A stretch of 40,155 nucleotides of DNA from Candidatus Nanopelagicales bacterium (GTDB lineage: Bacteria; Actinomycetota; Actinomycetes; S36-B12; CAIYMF01): NCBI GenBank assembly GCA_025456065.1, contig JALOLH010000007.1, forward strand, positions 1-40,155, written 5' to 3'. Below are positions 18,261 through 27,507 of this stretch, one piece after another (the first letter of the stretch is position 1; each line of letters opens with the position of its first letter). The notes below the pieces were generated by a model that made no database searches, was not told the DNA's origin, and saw only the letters and a list, made by a program, of their open reading frames with translations. The translations under genes were made by a program, and so were the position numbers.

Positions 18261-19100
18261 TCAGCGACCCGCCGCGAGACCGAGGACCGCACGCGCCTGC
18301 GCCGGCGTCGCCGCGGGGCGCAGCGCCTCGCCGGCCAGCCGGGCGGCCCGCTCGACCAGCTCGGCGTTGTCGCGCACCGGGCGCTTCGGCGCGTACGTGA
18401 GGGTGTCCTCCATGCCCACCCGCAGGTGGCCGCCCATCGACAGCGCGGCGAGCATCACGGGGACGCTGGTCCGACCGATCCCGGTGGCCGACCACGTCGC
18501 ACCATCGGGCAGCATCGCGACCCCGGCGACGAGGGCTGGCGTGGTGCCGGGCATGCCCCCGGGCACCCCCAGCACGAAGTCGCAGTGCACGTGCCCGCCC
18601 GCGGGCGGGCCGTACTCGTCGAGCAGGCGGCGCAGCGCGACGACGTGGCCCAGCTCGAACAGCTCGAACTCCGGCAGGATCCCCAGCGCCTGGGTGCGCT
18701 GGTAGAGCTCGACGACGAACGGCCACGGGTTGTGGAACACGTCGTCGCCGAAGTTGACCGTGCCGGTGGTCAACGAGCAGGCGTCGGGCGCGGCGTCGAG
18801 CACGGCCAACCGGGCCTCGAACGGGTCGGTCACCGCGCCCCCGGTGGACAGCTGCACGATCAGCTCGGTCGCCTCGCGGATCGCCGCCACCGTCTCGCGC
18901 AGCCGACCGGGGTCGAGCGTGGGCCGCCCAGCCTCGTCGCGGATGTGGATGTGGACCATCGAGGCCCCCGCCGCCTGGCACTCCCGCGCCGCGACCACCA
19001 ACTCGTCGAGCGTGACGGGCAGCGCGGGGTTCGCGTCCTGCTGGCTCTCGGCACCCGTGGGCGCGACCGTGATGAGCGTGGGGGCCGGCATGAGCGGCAT
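18261..19100 (-). CDS. 3-keto-5-aminohexanoate cleavage protein (BKACE/DUF849 family)
   Basis: LITVAPTGAES, GASMVHIHIRDEAGRPTLD, CSLTTGTVNFGDDVFHNPWPF, LRVGMEDTLTYAPKRPVRDNAELVERAARLA. Confidence 0.92.
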   Translation of the reverse strand: MPLMPAPTLITVAPTGAESQQDANPALPVTLDELVVAARECQAAGASMVHIHIRDEAGRPTLDPGRLRETVAAIREATELIVQLSTGGAVTDPFEARLAVLDAAPDACSLTTGTVNFGDDVFHNPWPFVVELYQRTQALGILPEFELFELGHVVALRRLLDEYGPPAGGHVHCDFVLGVPGGMPGTTPALVAGVAMLPDGATWSATGIGRTSVPVMLAALSMGGHLRVGMEDTLTYAPKRPVRDNAELVERAARLAGEALRPAATPAQARAVLGLAAGR

Positions 19101-19174
19101 TGTGGCACCGGCCCCCCTCGCGTGCCGCCGCGGTGCCGCACGGGGCAGCCGCCCCCGGAGCCGCCCGAGCGCCC

Positions 19175-19202
19175 TCAAGTGCGCCGCACCGAGTGCCGAC
19201 GA
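19175..19202 (+). promoter_or_regulatory. Candidate FliA/WhiG-type promoter (TCAA-N16-GCCGACGA)
   Basis: TCAA 19175-19178, 16-nt spacer, GCCGACGA 19195-19202; compare recalled consensus TAAA-N15/16-GCCGATAA; 31 nt upstream of the DUF4388 ATG. Confidence 0.4.
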
Positions 19203-19233
19203 CAGCAGCAGCGAGCGCTGCGGAGGGACTCAG

Positions 19234-21018
19234 ATGACGATCGAGTCGGTGTCGACCGGTGCGTCGCCGACGGCTGAGCTGCTGCTGCGGGAGGTGGCCG
19301 CGCGTGCGGCGTCGGGCGTGCTGGAGGTGCGCCACCCGGACGAGACGTGCTCGCACGTCTGGGTCCGCCAGGGCCGCGTGTACGGCATGCAGGTGCCCGG
19401 GTACCGGCCTGCGCTGGGCATCAGGCTGCTCTCCGGCGGCCTGATCACCCCGGAGCAGCTGAGCGCGGCTGCCGCCGTGCAGCGCGAGCAGCACCCGACG
19501 ATGCTGATCGGCCAGGTGCTGGTCGAGCAGGGGTCCGTCGCTCCCGACGTGGTCCGCACCTTCGTCGAGGAGCAGGTGCTCGACCAGGTGGCCGACCTGC
19601 TGGACCTGCCGATCCGCTCGGCCGCCTTCCATCCCGGTCGGCGTGTTCAGCACGACGTCATCGCACCGACCGACGTCGACACCCTGCTCACGGTCGTGCG
19701 CGAGCGGCGGGCGCGACGCGCCGACGTGCTGGCGACGGTCGGTGGGCGGCGGGTCGTGCCACAGCTGGGGGCGCCGGGCGCCCACCCCAGCCGCACCCCC
19801 CTGGGCCCCTACGACTGGGCGCTGCTGTGCCGGGTGGACGGCCGTCGCGACATCACCGAGCTCGCTCGCGTCTGCGGGTACACCCTCCAGGAGGCGGCCC
19901 AGATCGTGGCGGACCTCGCGCTGACGGGCCTGCTCGAGCTGCCCGAGGCGGGGCCTGCCACCGAGGAGCCGTTGGCCGAGGTCGTGCCGCTGCGCAAGGC
20001 GCCGCTCGGCGAGCCGGACGCCCCCGAGTGGCGCTTCGACGGCACCGACGCCGGTGAGCCCGAGCCCGTGGAGCCACCGCCTGCCCCGGCTGCGGTCACC
20101 CCACCACCGGGACCCGGGCCGGGATCGGGACCGGGGCCGGCGGAACCGGCGGAACCGGCAGAGGATCCGCCCGAGCCGGAGTCCCGCGGTGCTGCCGTGA
20201 CCCCGCCCATCCCGGGTGCCGACGAGGCGCTGCTCGCCGAGCTCAGCGCATTCGTCCACGACGAGCCAGCGCCGGCACCGACCGCGCGCGACCCGCTGTC
20301 CGCGTCGCGGGACGCCTCGCCGGAGCCGTCCATCGATCCCGTCGAGGCACCCGCGGCCGGGCCACCCGCTGCGGTGATGGCAGACGCCCCGCCGGGCACG
20401 GAGACTGCGCCGGGCACGGAAGCCGCTCCCACCCCGGAAGCCGCTCCCACCCCGGACGCCGCTCCCGTCCCGGACGCCGCTCCCGTCCTGGACGTCGCGC
20501 CCGTCCCGGAGGCCGCGCCCGTCCCGGAGGCCGCGCCCGTCCTAGGCGCCGAGCCCGGCCCAGAGGCCGTGCGGGCGGCCCGCCTCGCCGAGGAGGCGCA
20601 GGTCATCCCGGACCCGGCCGCGCCGGTCCCCGGCCCGACGGCCACGCCCGCCCCACCGCAGGTCCCGGCAGCACCGTCGGAACCGCCCACCGTCGCGGCC
20701 ACCGCGACCGCCCCGCCCCTGACCACGGTCCTGCCCCCAGCAGCGGACCGGACCCAGCCCGGCTCGGACCCGTCCGCACCCCTGCCGCCGATGCCGCGAC
20801 CGCACCAGCCCACGGCCGGCCAGGAGCCGGCGGAGCCGGTGTTCCCAGCCGGCGCCCCGGTCGCCCCGGCCAGCGATGCCGGGTACACCGACACGAGCCT
20901 GTTCATGCGCGAGCTGTCCAGCCTCAGCGACGCACCAGCGGAGGAGGAGCCGGTCGTGACGCGGATGGTCATGCCGCTCACCCCCCAGCCGCGCAGGCGG
21001 CGGTTCTGGGGCCGCTGA
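19234..21018 (+). CDS. DUF4388-type domain protein with long Pro/Ala-rich low-complexity linker
   Basis: N-terminus GVLEVRHPDETCSHVWVRQGRVYGMQVPG...GGLITPEQLSAAAAVQREQHPTMLIGQVLVEQGSVAPDVVRTFVEEQVLDQVADLLDL; SD GGAGGG; C-terminal FMRELSSL...RRRRFWGR. Confidence 0.75.
   Translation: MTIESVSTGASPTAELLLREVAARAASGVLEVRHPDETCSHVWVRQGRVYGMQVPGYRPALGIRLLSGGLITPEQLSAAAAVQREQHPTMLIGQVLVEQGSVAPDVVRTFVEEQVLDQVADLLDLPIRSAAFHPGRRVQHDVIAPTDVDTLLTVVRERRARRADVLATVGGRRVVPQLGAPGAHPSRTPLGPYDWALLCRVDGRRDITELARVCGYTLQEAAQIVADLALTGLLELPEAGPATEEPLAEVVPLRKAPLGEPDAPEWRFDGTDAGEPEPVEPPPAPAAVTPPPGPGPGSGPGPAEPAEPAEDPPEPESRGAAVTPPIPGADEALLAELSAFVHDEPAPAPTARDPLSASRDASPEPSIDPVEAPAAGPPAAVMADAPPGTETAPGTEAAPTPEAAPTPDAAPVPDAAPVLDVAPVPEAAPVPEAAPVLGAEPGPEAVRAARLAEEAQVIPDPAAPVPGPTATPAPPQVPAAPSEPPTVAATATAPPLTTVLPPAADRTQPGSDPSAPLPPMPRPHQPTAGQEPAEPVFPAGAPVAPASDAGYTDTSLFMRELSSLSDAPAEEEPVVTRMVMPLTPQPRRRRFWGR
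20391..20570 (+). repeat. 18-bp (6-aa) coding tandem repeat, about 10 degenerate units
   Basis: TCCCACCCCGGAAGCCGC-type units encoding [A-P-T/V-P-E/D-A]. Confidence 0.85.
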
Positions 21019-21037
21019 CCGCCGCCCGGCCGGGGGG

Positions 21038-21529
21038 TCAGTCCAGCTCGACGATCACGGTCACCGGGCCGTCGTTCACCAGCTCCACGCGCATGCTCGC
21101 CCCGAACCGGCCCTCGGCCACGGTCGCCCCCCGCTCGCGCAGCCGCGCGGCGAAGGCCGCGACCAGCGGCTCGGCGATCGCTCCCGGCGCGGCCCGGTCC
21201 CAGGTCGGACGGCGACCCTTGTGGGTCTGCCCGTAGAGCGTGAACTGGCTGACGACGAGCACCGGCAGGCCCAGGTCCGAGGCGGACAGCTCCCGGGGCC
21301 GGGCGGGCGGCGCGCCCTGCGCCGGCACCGACGCGCCCAGCGCGGCATCGTCGAAGATCCGCAGGTCGTAGACCTTGTCGGCCAGCCGGCCCGCCAGGGC
21401 GGTCGTGTCGGAGTGCGTCGCCCCGACGAGCACGCAGAGGCCGGGCCCGCTGATCTCGCCGACGACCGCACCGTCCACCACGACCCGGGCACCGTCCACC
21501 CGCTGCACCACCGCTCGCACGGGCGCCAT
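21038..21529 (-). CDS. dtd: D-aminoacyl-tRNA deacylase
   Basis: [73 protein letters not shown]. Confidence 0.95.
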   Translation of the reverse strand: MAPVRAVVQRVDGARVVVDGAVVGEISGPGLCVLVGATHSDTTALAGRLADKVYDLRIFDDAALGASVPAQGAPPARPRELSASDLGLPVLVVSQFTLYGQTHKGRRPTWDRAAPGAIAEPLVAAFAARLRERGATVAEGRFGASMRVELVNDGPVTVIVELD

Positions 21530-21578
21530 CCTGCACCCGGGCGAGGACACGGATCGACGCGCGGGGATCGACCGGGGA

Positions 21579-23741
21579 TCACGAGCCGGCGGCCGGCACC
21601 GACCAGTGCACCTGCAGGGACCGTGGGGCCACCAGCACCGTGGTGCCCGGGGCCCGCAGGGGGGCGTCCGTGGGCGGGGGCACCACCGGCGCCAGCACGG
21701 AGGTGTCGAACTGCAGCGCCCAGCGGTAGCCGGCGGCTGCGCCCGCCCCCGGACCCGTGGCGGTGAGGCCGTTCGTGGCCGGCACCAGGAACGGGACGGG
21801 CTCGGCCGAGCCGTTCACCAGGGCGAGCAGGTGCTGGTCGAGCAGGGGCCTGCCGACGGCGTCGCGGTCCGGCGCCACCGTCCCGTCCACGAACACCGCG
21901 ACGGCCTGGCGCCACGGCTGCTGCCACATCGACGTCGTCATCGCGCTGCCGTCCGGGGCGAACCACACCGAGTAGCCCGGGTCGGCGAGGTAGCGCCGGC
22001 GGCGCAGGACCGGATGGGCCCGACGCATCGCGACCACCGCGCGGGTGAACGCGAGCAGCCCCTCGTCCACGGACTCCCAGTCGAACCACGACACGGCGTT
22101 GTCCTGGCAGTACGCGTTGTTGTTGCCGTGCTGCGTGCGGCCCAGCTCGTCGCCGCCGAGCAGCATCGGCACGCCGCGCGAGAGCAGCAGCACCATCAGC
22201 ATGGCTCGCACGTCCCGGGCCCGGGCCGCGACCACCTCGGGATCGTCGCTCGGCCCCTCCACGCCGTGGTTCCACGACAGGTTGTCGTTGGTGCCGTCGC
22301 GGTTGTCCTCGCCGTTGGCCTCGTTGTGCTTGTGCTCGTAGCTGACCAGGTCGCGCAGCGTGAAGCCGTCGTGGCAGGTCACGAAGTTGATCGAGGCGTG
22401 CGGCCGGCGGCGGCTGGGCCCGTAGATGTCCACGGAGCCGGCGACGCGGGTGGCCAGCTCGCCGAGGATCCCCGGACGCTGCCCCTGCCAGAACGCGCGG
22501 ACGGTGTCGCGGTAGCGGCCGTTCCACTCGCTCCAGGTGTCGGGGAAGGCGCCGATCGCGTAGCTGTCCACCTGCCCGACGTCCCAGGGCTCGGCGATGA
22601 GCTTGACCCGGCTGAGCACCGGGTCCTGGTCGACCAGGGCGAAGAACGACGACAGCCGCTGGAACGTGCCGTCCTCACGCGCGAGCGCGGTGGCCAGGTC
22701 GAACCGGAACCCGTCCACGCCCATGTGCTGCACCCAGTACCGCAGCGAGTCCATGATCAGGCGCAGCGTGACGTGCTCGTCGACGTTGTAGGAGTTGCCC
22801 GTCCCCGTGGTGTCCAGGTAGCGCGAGGGGTCGGCGGGGTCCACCCGGTAGTAGGTGTGGTTGTCGATGCCGCGGAAGCACAGGCTGGGACCGAAGTGGT
22901 CGCCCTCGGCCGTGTGGTTGTAGACCACGTCGAGGATCACCTCGATGCCGTGGCCGTGCAGCGCGTGGACCATCTGCTGGAACTCGCGCACCTGCCCGCC
23001 CACCCACCGGGCCCGGGCCGCCGCCGAGTAGCCGTCGTGCGGGGCGAAGAACCCCAGGGTGTTGTAGCCCCAGTAGTTGCCGATGCCGGCCCGTGCCTGG
23101 CTGCTCGCGGTGATGTGCTGGTGGACCGGCAGCAGCTCCACCGCGGTGACGCCCAGGCCGGTGAGATGGTCGATGGCGGCAGGGTGGGCCAGGCCCGCGT
23201 AGGTGCCGCGCAGCTCCGGCGGGATGCCCGGGTGCTGCATGGTGAAGCCCTTGACGTGGACCTCGTAGATCACCGAGTCGGCGTAGGCGGTGCCCGGTCG
23301 GTGGTCCATCTCCCAGTCGTAGGTCGGGTCGACCACGAGCGCCAGCGGGGTGCTGCCGGCGGAGTCCAGCTGGGAGGCCCGCTCGGGTGCCGCCCAGTCG
23401 TAGTCGAAGACCGCGGGCCCCCAGCGCACCTCCCCGGTGACCGCCCGGGCGTACGGGTCGAGCAGGACCTTGTTCGGGTTGCAGCGCAGGCCACGGGCCC
23501 GGTCCCACGGCCCGTGCACGCGGTAGCCGTACCGCTGGCCGACCCCGACCCCGGGGACGAACCCGTGCCACACGCCGTTGTCGAAGTCCAGCAGGCGCAG
23601 GCGGGTCTCACGACCCGACTCGTCGAACAGGCAGAGGTCGACGGCCTCGGCGACCTCGCTGGCCAGGGCGAAGTTGGTCCCGCCCGGTCCGGGGGTCGAC
23701 CCCAGGGGAACGTGCGTGCCCGGCCACAGCTCGTGCTGCAC
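21579..23741 (-). CDS. glgX: Glycogen debranching enzyme GlgX
   Basis: [121 protein letters not shown]. Confidence 0.97.
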   Translation of the reverse strand: MQHELWPGTHVPLGSTPGPGGTNFALASEVAEAVDLCLFDESGRETRLRLLDFDNGVWHGFVPGVGVGQRYGYRVHGPWDRARGLRCNPNKVLLDPYARAVTGEVRWGPAVFDYDWAAPERASQLDSAGSTPLALVVDPTYDWEMDHRPGTAYADSVIYEVHVKGFTMQHPGIPPELRGTYAGLAHPAAIDHLTGLGVTAVELLPVHQHITASSQARAGIGNYWGYNTLGFFAPHDGYSAAARARWVGGQVREFQQMVHALHGHGIEVILDVVYNHTAEGDHFGPSLCFRGIDNHTYYRVDPADPSRYLDTTGTGNSYNVDEHVTLRLIMDSLRYWVQHMGVDGFRFDLATALAREDGTFQRLSSFFALVDQDPVLSRVKLIAEPWDVGQVDSYAIGAFPDTWSEWNGRYRDTVRAFWQGQRPGILGELATRVAGSVDIYGPSRRRPHASINFVTCHDGFTLRDLVSYEHKHNEANGEDNRDGTNDNLSWNHGVEGPSDDPEVVAARARDVRAMLMVLLLSRGVPMLLGGDELGRTQHGNNNAYCQDNAVSWFDWESVDEGLLAFTRAVVAMRRAHPVLRRRRYLADPGYSVWFAPDGSAMTTSMWQQPWRQAVAVFVDGTVAPDRDAVGRPLLDQHLLALVNGSAEPVPFLVPATNGLTATGPGAGAAAGYRWALQFDTSVLAPVVPPPTDAPLRAPGTTVLVAPRSLQVHWSVPAAGS

Positions 23742-23768
23742 CCCCCCAGCGTCGCACCTGCGGGGCGG

Positions 23769-24800
23769 TCAGGGCGCGACGACGACCTCCTGGCCGGCGA
23801 CGATCTCGCCGTCCGCGGCGCGGATCAGCAGGTCCGCCGCGGGGTCGGTCGCCCGCTTGAGCACGACGGTCGCGATCGGGCCGAGCTCGTGGTGCCGCGC
23901 TGGGGTGCCGACCCAGCCGACGACCCGGTCTCCGAGGAGCACCGCGTCGCCGTGCGCGGGGAGCACGTTCGCGGAGCCGTCGAGGTGGGCCAGGGCCAGG
24001 CGGCGCGGCGGTCGCCCCAGGTTGTGCACCCGAGCCACGGCCTCCTGCCCGCGGTAGCAGCCCTTCGCCAGGTGCACGCCGGGGCCGACCCAACCCACCT
24101 CGTGGGGCAGCGTCCGGTGGTCGGTCTCCAGCCCGATCCTGGGCACGGCGGCCGCCACCCGCAGGGCCTCCAGCGCCCAGGTGCCGGCTGGCGACCCGGA
24201 GTCCGCGACCCGGGCGCCGAGCGCGTCGCGCGGGACCAGCACCTCGCGGCCGACGAGGGGCGCGGGCCGGGACGGGACGTACCGGCTGGCGTCCCCGCCC
24301 CGGTCGCTGCCCGCGGGCGTCGGCTCGCCGCCGCGGTAGTCCCCGGGCACGACCCATGTGGGCAGGCCGGCCGGGTCGGGGAGGGCCTGCGGCTCCCAGA
24401 CGACGGCCAGGTCGGGACGGGCGAGGACCTCCACCCGCATGAGGAAGCGCATGGCGTCGAGGTAGGCGCGCAGCGCTTCCCCTGTACCCGGCTCGACGGA
24501 GACCAGCACCGACGTGCCGGTCTCGACCAGGTGCAGCTCGTGCTCGACGTGCCCGTGCGGGCTGAGGACCAGCACGAGCCGCGAGGCACCGGCCGGCAGG
24601 TCGAGCAGGTGGGCGGTCGTGAGGCTGTGCAGCCAGGGCAGCCGGTCGGCGCCGGTCACCTCGAGCACCTCGCGGTGCGACAGGTCGACCGCCCCGCGGC
24701 CGGCGGCGAGGGCGCGCTGCTCGGCGTGCGGGTCGCCGTAGTGCCAGGGGACGCCGGCGTCCGGGGACTCGGGCGGGGCGGGGATCGGCTGGGGGGTCAC
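23769..24800 (-). CDS. ygfZ: YgfZ/folate-binding (GcvT-like) protein
   Basis: Signature KGCYRGQEAVARVHNLG, AVDLSHREVLEVTGADRLPWLHSLTT. Confidence 0.9.
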   Translation of the reverse strand: MTPQPIPAPPESPDAGVPWHYGDPHAEQRALAAGRGAVDLSHREVLEVTGADRLPWLHSLTTAHLLDLPAGASRLVLVLSPHGHVEHELHLVETGTSVLVSVEPGTGEALRAYLDAMRFLMRVEVLARPDLAVVWEPQALPDPAGLPTWVVPGDYRGGEPTPAGSDRGGDASRYVPSRPAPLVGREVLVPRDALGARVADSGSPAGTWALEALRVAAAVPRIGLETDHRTLPHEVGWVGPGVHLAKGCYRGQEAVARVHNLGRPPRRLALAHLDGSANVLPAHGDAVLLGDRVVGWVGTPARHHELGPIATVVLKRATDPAADLLIRAADGEIVAGQEVVVAP

Positions 24801-25315
24801 GCCTCGGTCAACGTCGGCGGGGCCGGGAGGCTTCCCGCGGCCGGCGCCTCGCTCGTGTGCAGCGGCGGCGCGAGCGGGTCGTCGGGGATGGCGGGCGCGC
24901 AGCTCGCGCACCGGCCGTGCAGCGCGAGGTGGGTGAGGTCGACCCGGAACCCCGACGCCCGGCGGACGGCCGTGGCCAGGTCGAGCGCGACCTCGACGGA
25001 TTCGGAGGCCACCGCGCCGCACGCCTGGCAGACCAGATGGAGGTGCGGCTCGTCGTCGACCGAGTGGTAGGTCGGCGCGCCGTGGTGCAGGTGGGTGTGG
25101 GTGACCAGGCCGACCGCATCGAGGGCCTCCAGCGTCCGGTAGACGGTGGAGAGGCTCACCTCGGGCATGGATGCCTGGACCTCGGCGGCGAGCTCGTCGA
25201 CGGTCGCGTGGCCGAGCCGGGACAGGGCCTCGAGGACCGCCCGGCGCTGGCCCGTGCTGCGCAGGCCCGCGGCCCGCAGCCGCGCCGCCGCGTCGACGGA
25301 TCGCCCGGCGGCCAT
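24797..25315 (-). CDS. Fur family transcriptional regulator
   Basis: GLRSTGQRRAVLEALSRLGHATVDELAAEVQASMPEVSLSTVYRTLEALDAVGLVTHTHLHHGAPTYHSVDDEPHLHLVCQACGAV; two CxxC motifs. Confidence 0.95.
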   Translation of the reverse strand: MAAGRSVDAAARLRAAGLRSTGQRRAVLEALSRLGHATVDELAAEVQASMPEVSLSTVYRTLEALDAVGLVTHTHLHHGAPTYHSVDDEPHLHLVCQACGAVASESVEVALDLATAVRRASGFRVDLTHLALHGRCASCAPAIPDDPLAPPLHTSEAPAAGSLPAPPTLTEA

Positions 25316-25317
25316 CG

Positions 25318-25842
25318 TCAGGGGGCCGGGACGGGGATCGGCTCGAGGGCGATCGCGAGGTGGTTGGTCAGCGGGTGCCCGACCGCGCTCATGTCGTAGG
25401 TGCTCAGCAGGCGACCCTCGACCAGGCCGTACAGCCGGTGCCCGGCCGTGACCTCCTTCGCCGACTCGGTGCGCACCACCGCGTCGGTGCTCAGCGCGAT
25501 GCGGGCCCCGGTGATCCGGGCGTCCTGGATCGCGGTGACCTCGACCCGCCCCAGCCACACCTCCACGAAGCCGGTGGGGTGGGCCAGCAGCAGCTCCACG
25601 CCGTTGTCCGGGCGCGGGCGCCAGTACCCGGACTCCGTGGCAGCTCGGCGCACGCGGGTGTTGTCCGCGTCGACGATCCACGAGACGGACCGGTACTCGA
25701 GGAACGGCCGGCCGTCCGTGGCGAACTCGACGACCTGCTCGTAGCGGAACGGCTCGATGGAGGGGTAGCCGCCCTCGCCGATGCCGCCCCAGCGGCCGAC
25801 CAGCCAGCTCAGGTGCGCGAGCTCGGCGGGGAGGTCGGCCAC
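25318..25842 (-). CDS. Nitrobindin-like heme-binding protein (FABP/THAP4-like, DUF1794)
   Basis: LVGRWGGIGEGGYPSIEPFRYEQVVEFATDGRPFLEYRS...ESGYWRPRPDNGVELLLAHPTGFVEV. Confidence 0.9.
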   Translation of the reverse strand: MADLPAELAHLSWLVGRWGGIGEGGYPSIEPFRYEQVVEFATDGRPFLEYRSVSWIVDADNTRVRRAATESGYWRPRPDNGVELLLAHPTGFVEVWLGRVEVTAIQDARITGARIALSTDAVVRTESAKEVTAGHRLYGLVEGRLLSTYDMSAVGHPLTNHLAIALEPIPVPAP

Positions 25843-25950
25843 TCAGGCCTGGCCCTTGTAGAGCTTGTACACCACGTAGCCGGCGAACCAGGCGATCAGG
25901 ATGCTCACGAGGATGAGCAGACCGGTGAAGAAGATCTCGATACCGTCCAC
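25843..25950 (-). CDS. 35-aa small membrane protein (smORF, absent from ORF track)
   Basis: GTG 25948-25950: VDGIEIFFTGLLILVSILIAWFAGYVVYKLYKGQA*; one TM helix, basic C-terminus; TAGACT-N7-GTG promoter/start signature; abuts the nitrobindin start. Confidence 0.75.
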   Translation of the reverse strand: MDGIEIFFTGLLILVSILIAWFAGYVVYKLYKGQA

Positions 25951-26066
25951 GCCGGTGAGTCTAGTGCGGCGCGCCACGCCTGCCCCCGCCGCGGCCAGCG
26001 TGGGTCCGGCACGCCGGCCGGGGGCTCGCGATGGCCATCGCCGGTGCGCGCGCCTACCGTGTCGGC

Positions 26067-26453
26067 ATGCCCGCCCGCGCCCTGGTCGTGAAGTGCACCA
26101 CCGTCGAGCCCGAACCGTGCTCCCAGGCGTTCACGGTGGCGGCGACGGCCCTGGCCGCCGGGGCGCCGGTCTCGCTGTGGCTCACCGGCGACGCGACGTT
26201 CCTCGCGACGCCGGGGCGCGCCGAGTCGGTCGCGCTGGCGCACGCGGCGCCGCTGGCCGAGCTGCGCGACGCGGTCCTGGCCGACGGCACCGTGACGGTC
26301 TGCACCCAGTGCGCCGTCCGGCGCGGGCTGGGCCAGGACGACCTGCTGCCGGGGGTCCGCATCGCCGGCGCGGCCTCGTTCGTCGACGAGGTGCTGGCCG
26401 AGGGCGCGCAGGCGCTGGTGTACGGGGCCGGTGGCGTGGCCCCCGCCGGCTAG
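26067..26453 (+). CDS. DsrE family-like protein
   Basis: ALVVKCTTVEPEPCSQAFTVAATALAAGAPVSLWLTGDATFLA...CTQCAVRRGLGQDDLLPGVRIAGAASFVDEVL; TACCGT-N6-ATG. Confidence 0.75.
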   Translation: MPARALVVKCTTVEPEPCSQAFTVAATALAAGAPVSLWLTGDATFLATPGRAESVALAHAAPLAELRDAVLADGTVTVCTQCAVRRGLGQDDLLPGVRIAGAASFVDEVLAEGAQALVYGAGGVAPAG

Positions 26454-26499
26454 GTGCGGCTGCGCGCCATCCCGCGCGGCCGATGGCTAGCGTGGCCGC

Positions 26500-27384
26500 A
26501 TGCCGACGCGACCCGACTGGTTCGACGCGACCCTGCTGCCCTACGAGTCCCACTGGCTGGACCTCGACGGGCACCGCCTGCACTACCTCGACGTGGGCAC
26601 CGGCCCGACGCTGCTCATGCTGCACGGCAACCCGACCTGGGGCTTCCTGTACCGCCGCCTGGTCGCGGGCCTGGCCGACCGTTTCCGCTGCGTCGTGCCC
26701 GACCACCCCGGCTTCGGCCTGTCGCAGGCCCGGGCGGGGTACGGGTTCACCGCCGCGGAGCACGCCGAGGTGGTGCGCGGCTTCGTCGAGGCCCTCGACC
26801 TGCGCGACGTCACACCGATCGTGCAGGACTGGGGCGGCCCCATCGGCCTCGGCGCGGCGGTCCGCGACCCCGATCGCTACGCCGGCCTCGTCGTCGGCAA
26901 CACGTGGGCCTGGCCCAGCAGCCTGTGGACGCGCAGCTTCGGCCAGGTGATGGGCGGGCCGCTCACCGGATGGCTCATGAGCCAGCGCCTGAACCTGTTC
27001 GTCGGGCAGATGGTCCCGCGCATGATGCGCCGCCGGACCCTCACCCCCGCCGAGCGCGCGATGTACGCCGGGCCCTTCCCGACCGTCGACTCGCGCCGGC
27101 CGGTTCGGGTGCTGCCCGACCAGATCAGCGCGGCAGGGCCGTTCCTGCGCGACCTCGAGGGCCGCCTGGGGGCCATCGCCGGGAAGCCGTCGCTGCTGCT
27201 CTGGGCCACCGGCGACATTGCCTTCGGGGACGGCGAGCGCCGACGCTGGCAACAGGTGCTCACCGACCGGACCGACCACACCCTCCACGGCGCCGGGCAC
27301 TTCTGGCAGGACGACGCCGGCGAGGAGGCGGTCGCGGTGATCCGGGGGTGGTTCGACGACCGCGGTCGACCCGGCCACGGGTGA
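26500..27384 (+). CDS. Alpha/beta hydrolase (haloalkane dehalogenase-like)
   Basis: MLHGNPTWGFLYR, VVPDHPGFGLS, VQDWGGPIGLGAAVRDPDRYAGLVVGNTWAWP, GAGHFWQDDAGEEAV; TAGCGT-N6-ATG. Confidence 0.9.
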   Translation: MPTRPDWFDATLLPYESHWLDLDGHRLHYLDVGTGPTLLMLHGNPTWGFLYRRLVAGLADRFRCVVPDHPGFGLSQARAGYGFTAAEHAEVVRGFVEALDLRDVTPIVQDWGGPIGLGAAVRDPDRYAGLVVGNTWAWPSSLWTRSFGQVMGGPLTGWLMSQRLNLFVGQMVPRMMRRRTLTPAERAMYAGPFPTVDSRRPVRVLPDQISAAGPFLRDLEGRLGAIAGKPSLLLWATGDIAFGDGERRRWQQVLTDRTDHTLHGAGHFWQDDAGEEAVAVIRGWFDDRGRPGHG

Positions 27385-27507
27385 GCGCCGGCGCGGGTCG
27401 CCGGTGCCGGCAGGGCACGGGGCGCTGGTCGTTGGGCTGGGTCGGCACGGCGCCCGCAGCGCGCGAGCTCACACCACCTGGGCGCGCAGGGCAGCCCGCC
27501 GCGGCGC

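Noticed and set aside
17230-20259. 1009-aa minus-strand ORF over asparaginase, BKACE and DUF4388 region
   Set aside because: Overlaps recognised genes in other frames; low-complexity Arg/Pro/Gly content.
21375-25070. 1231-aa plus-strand ORF
   Set aside because: Antisense to dtd, glgX, ygfZ and fur; typical high-GC spurious frame.
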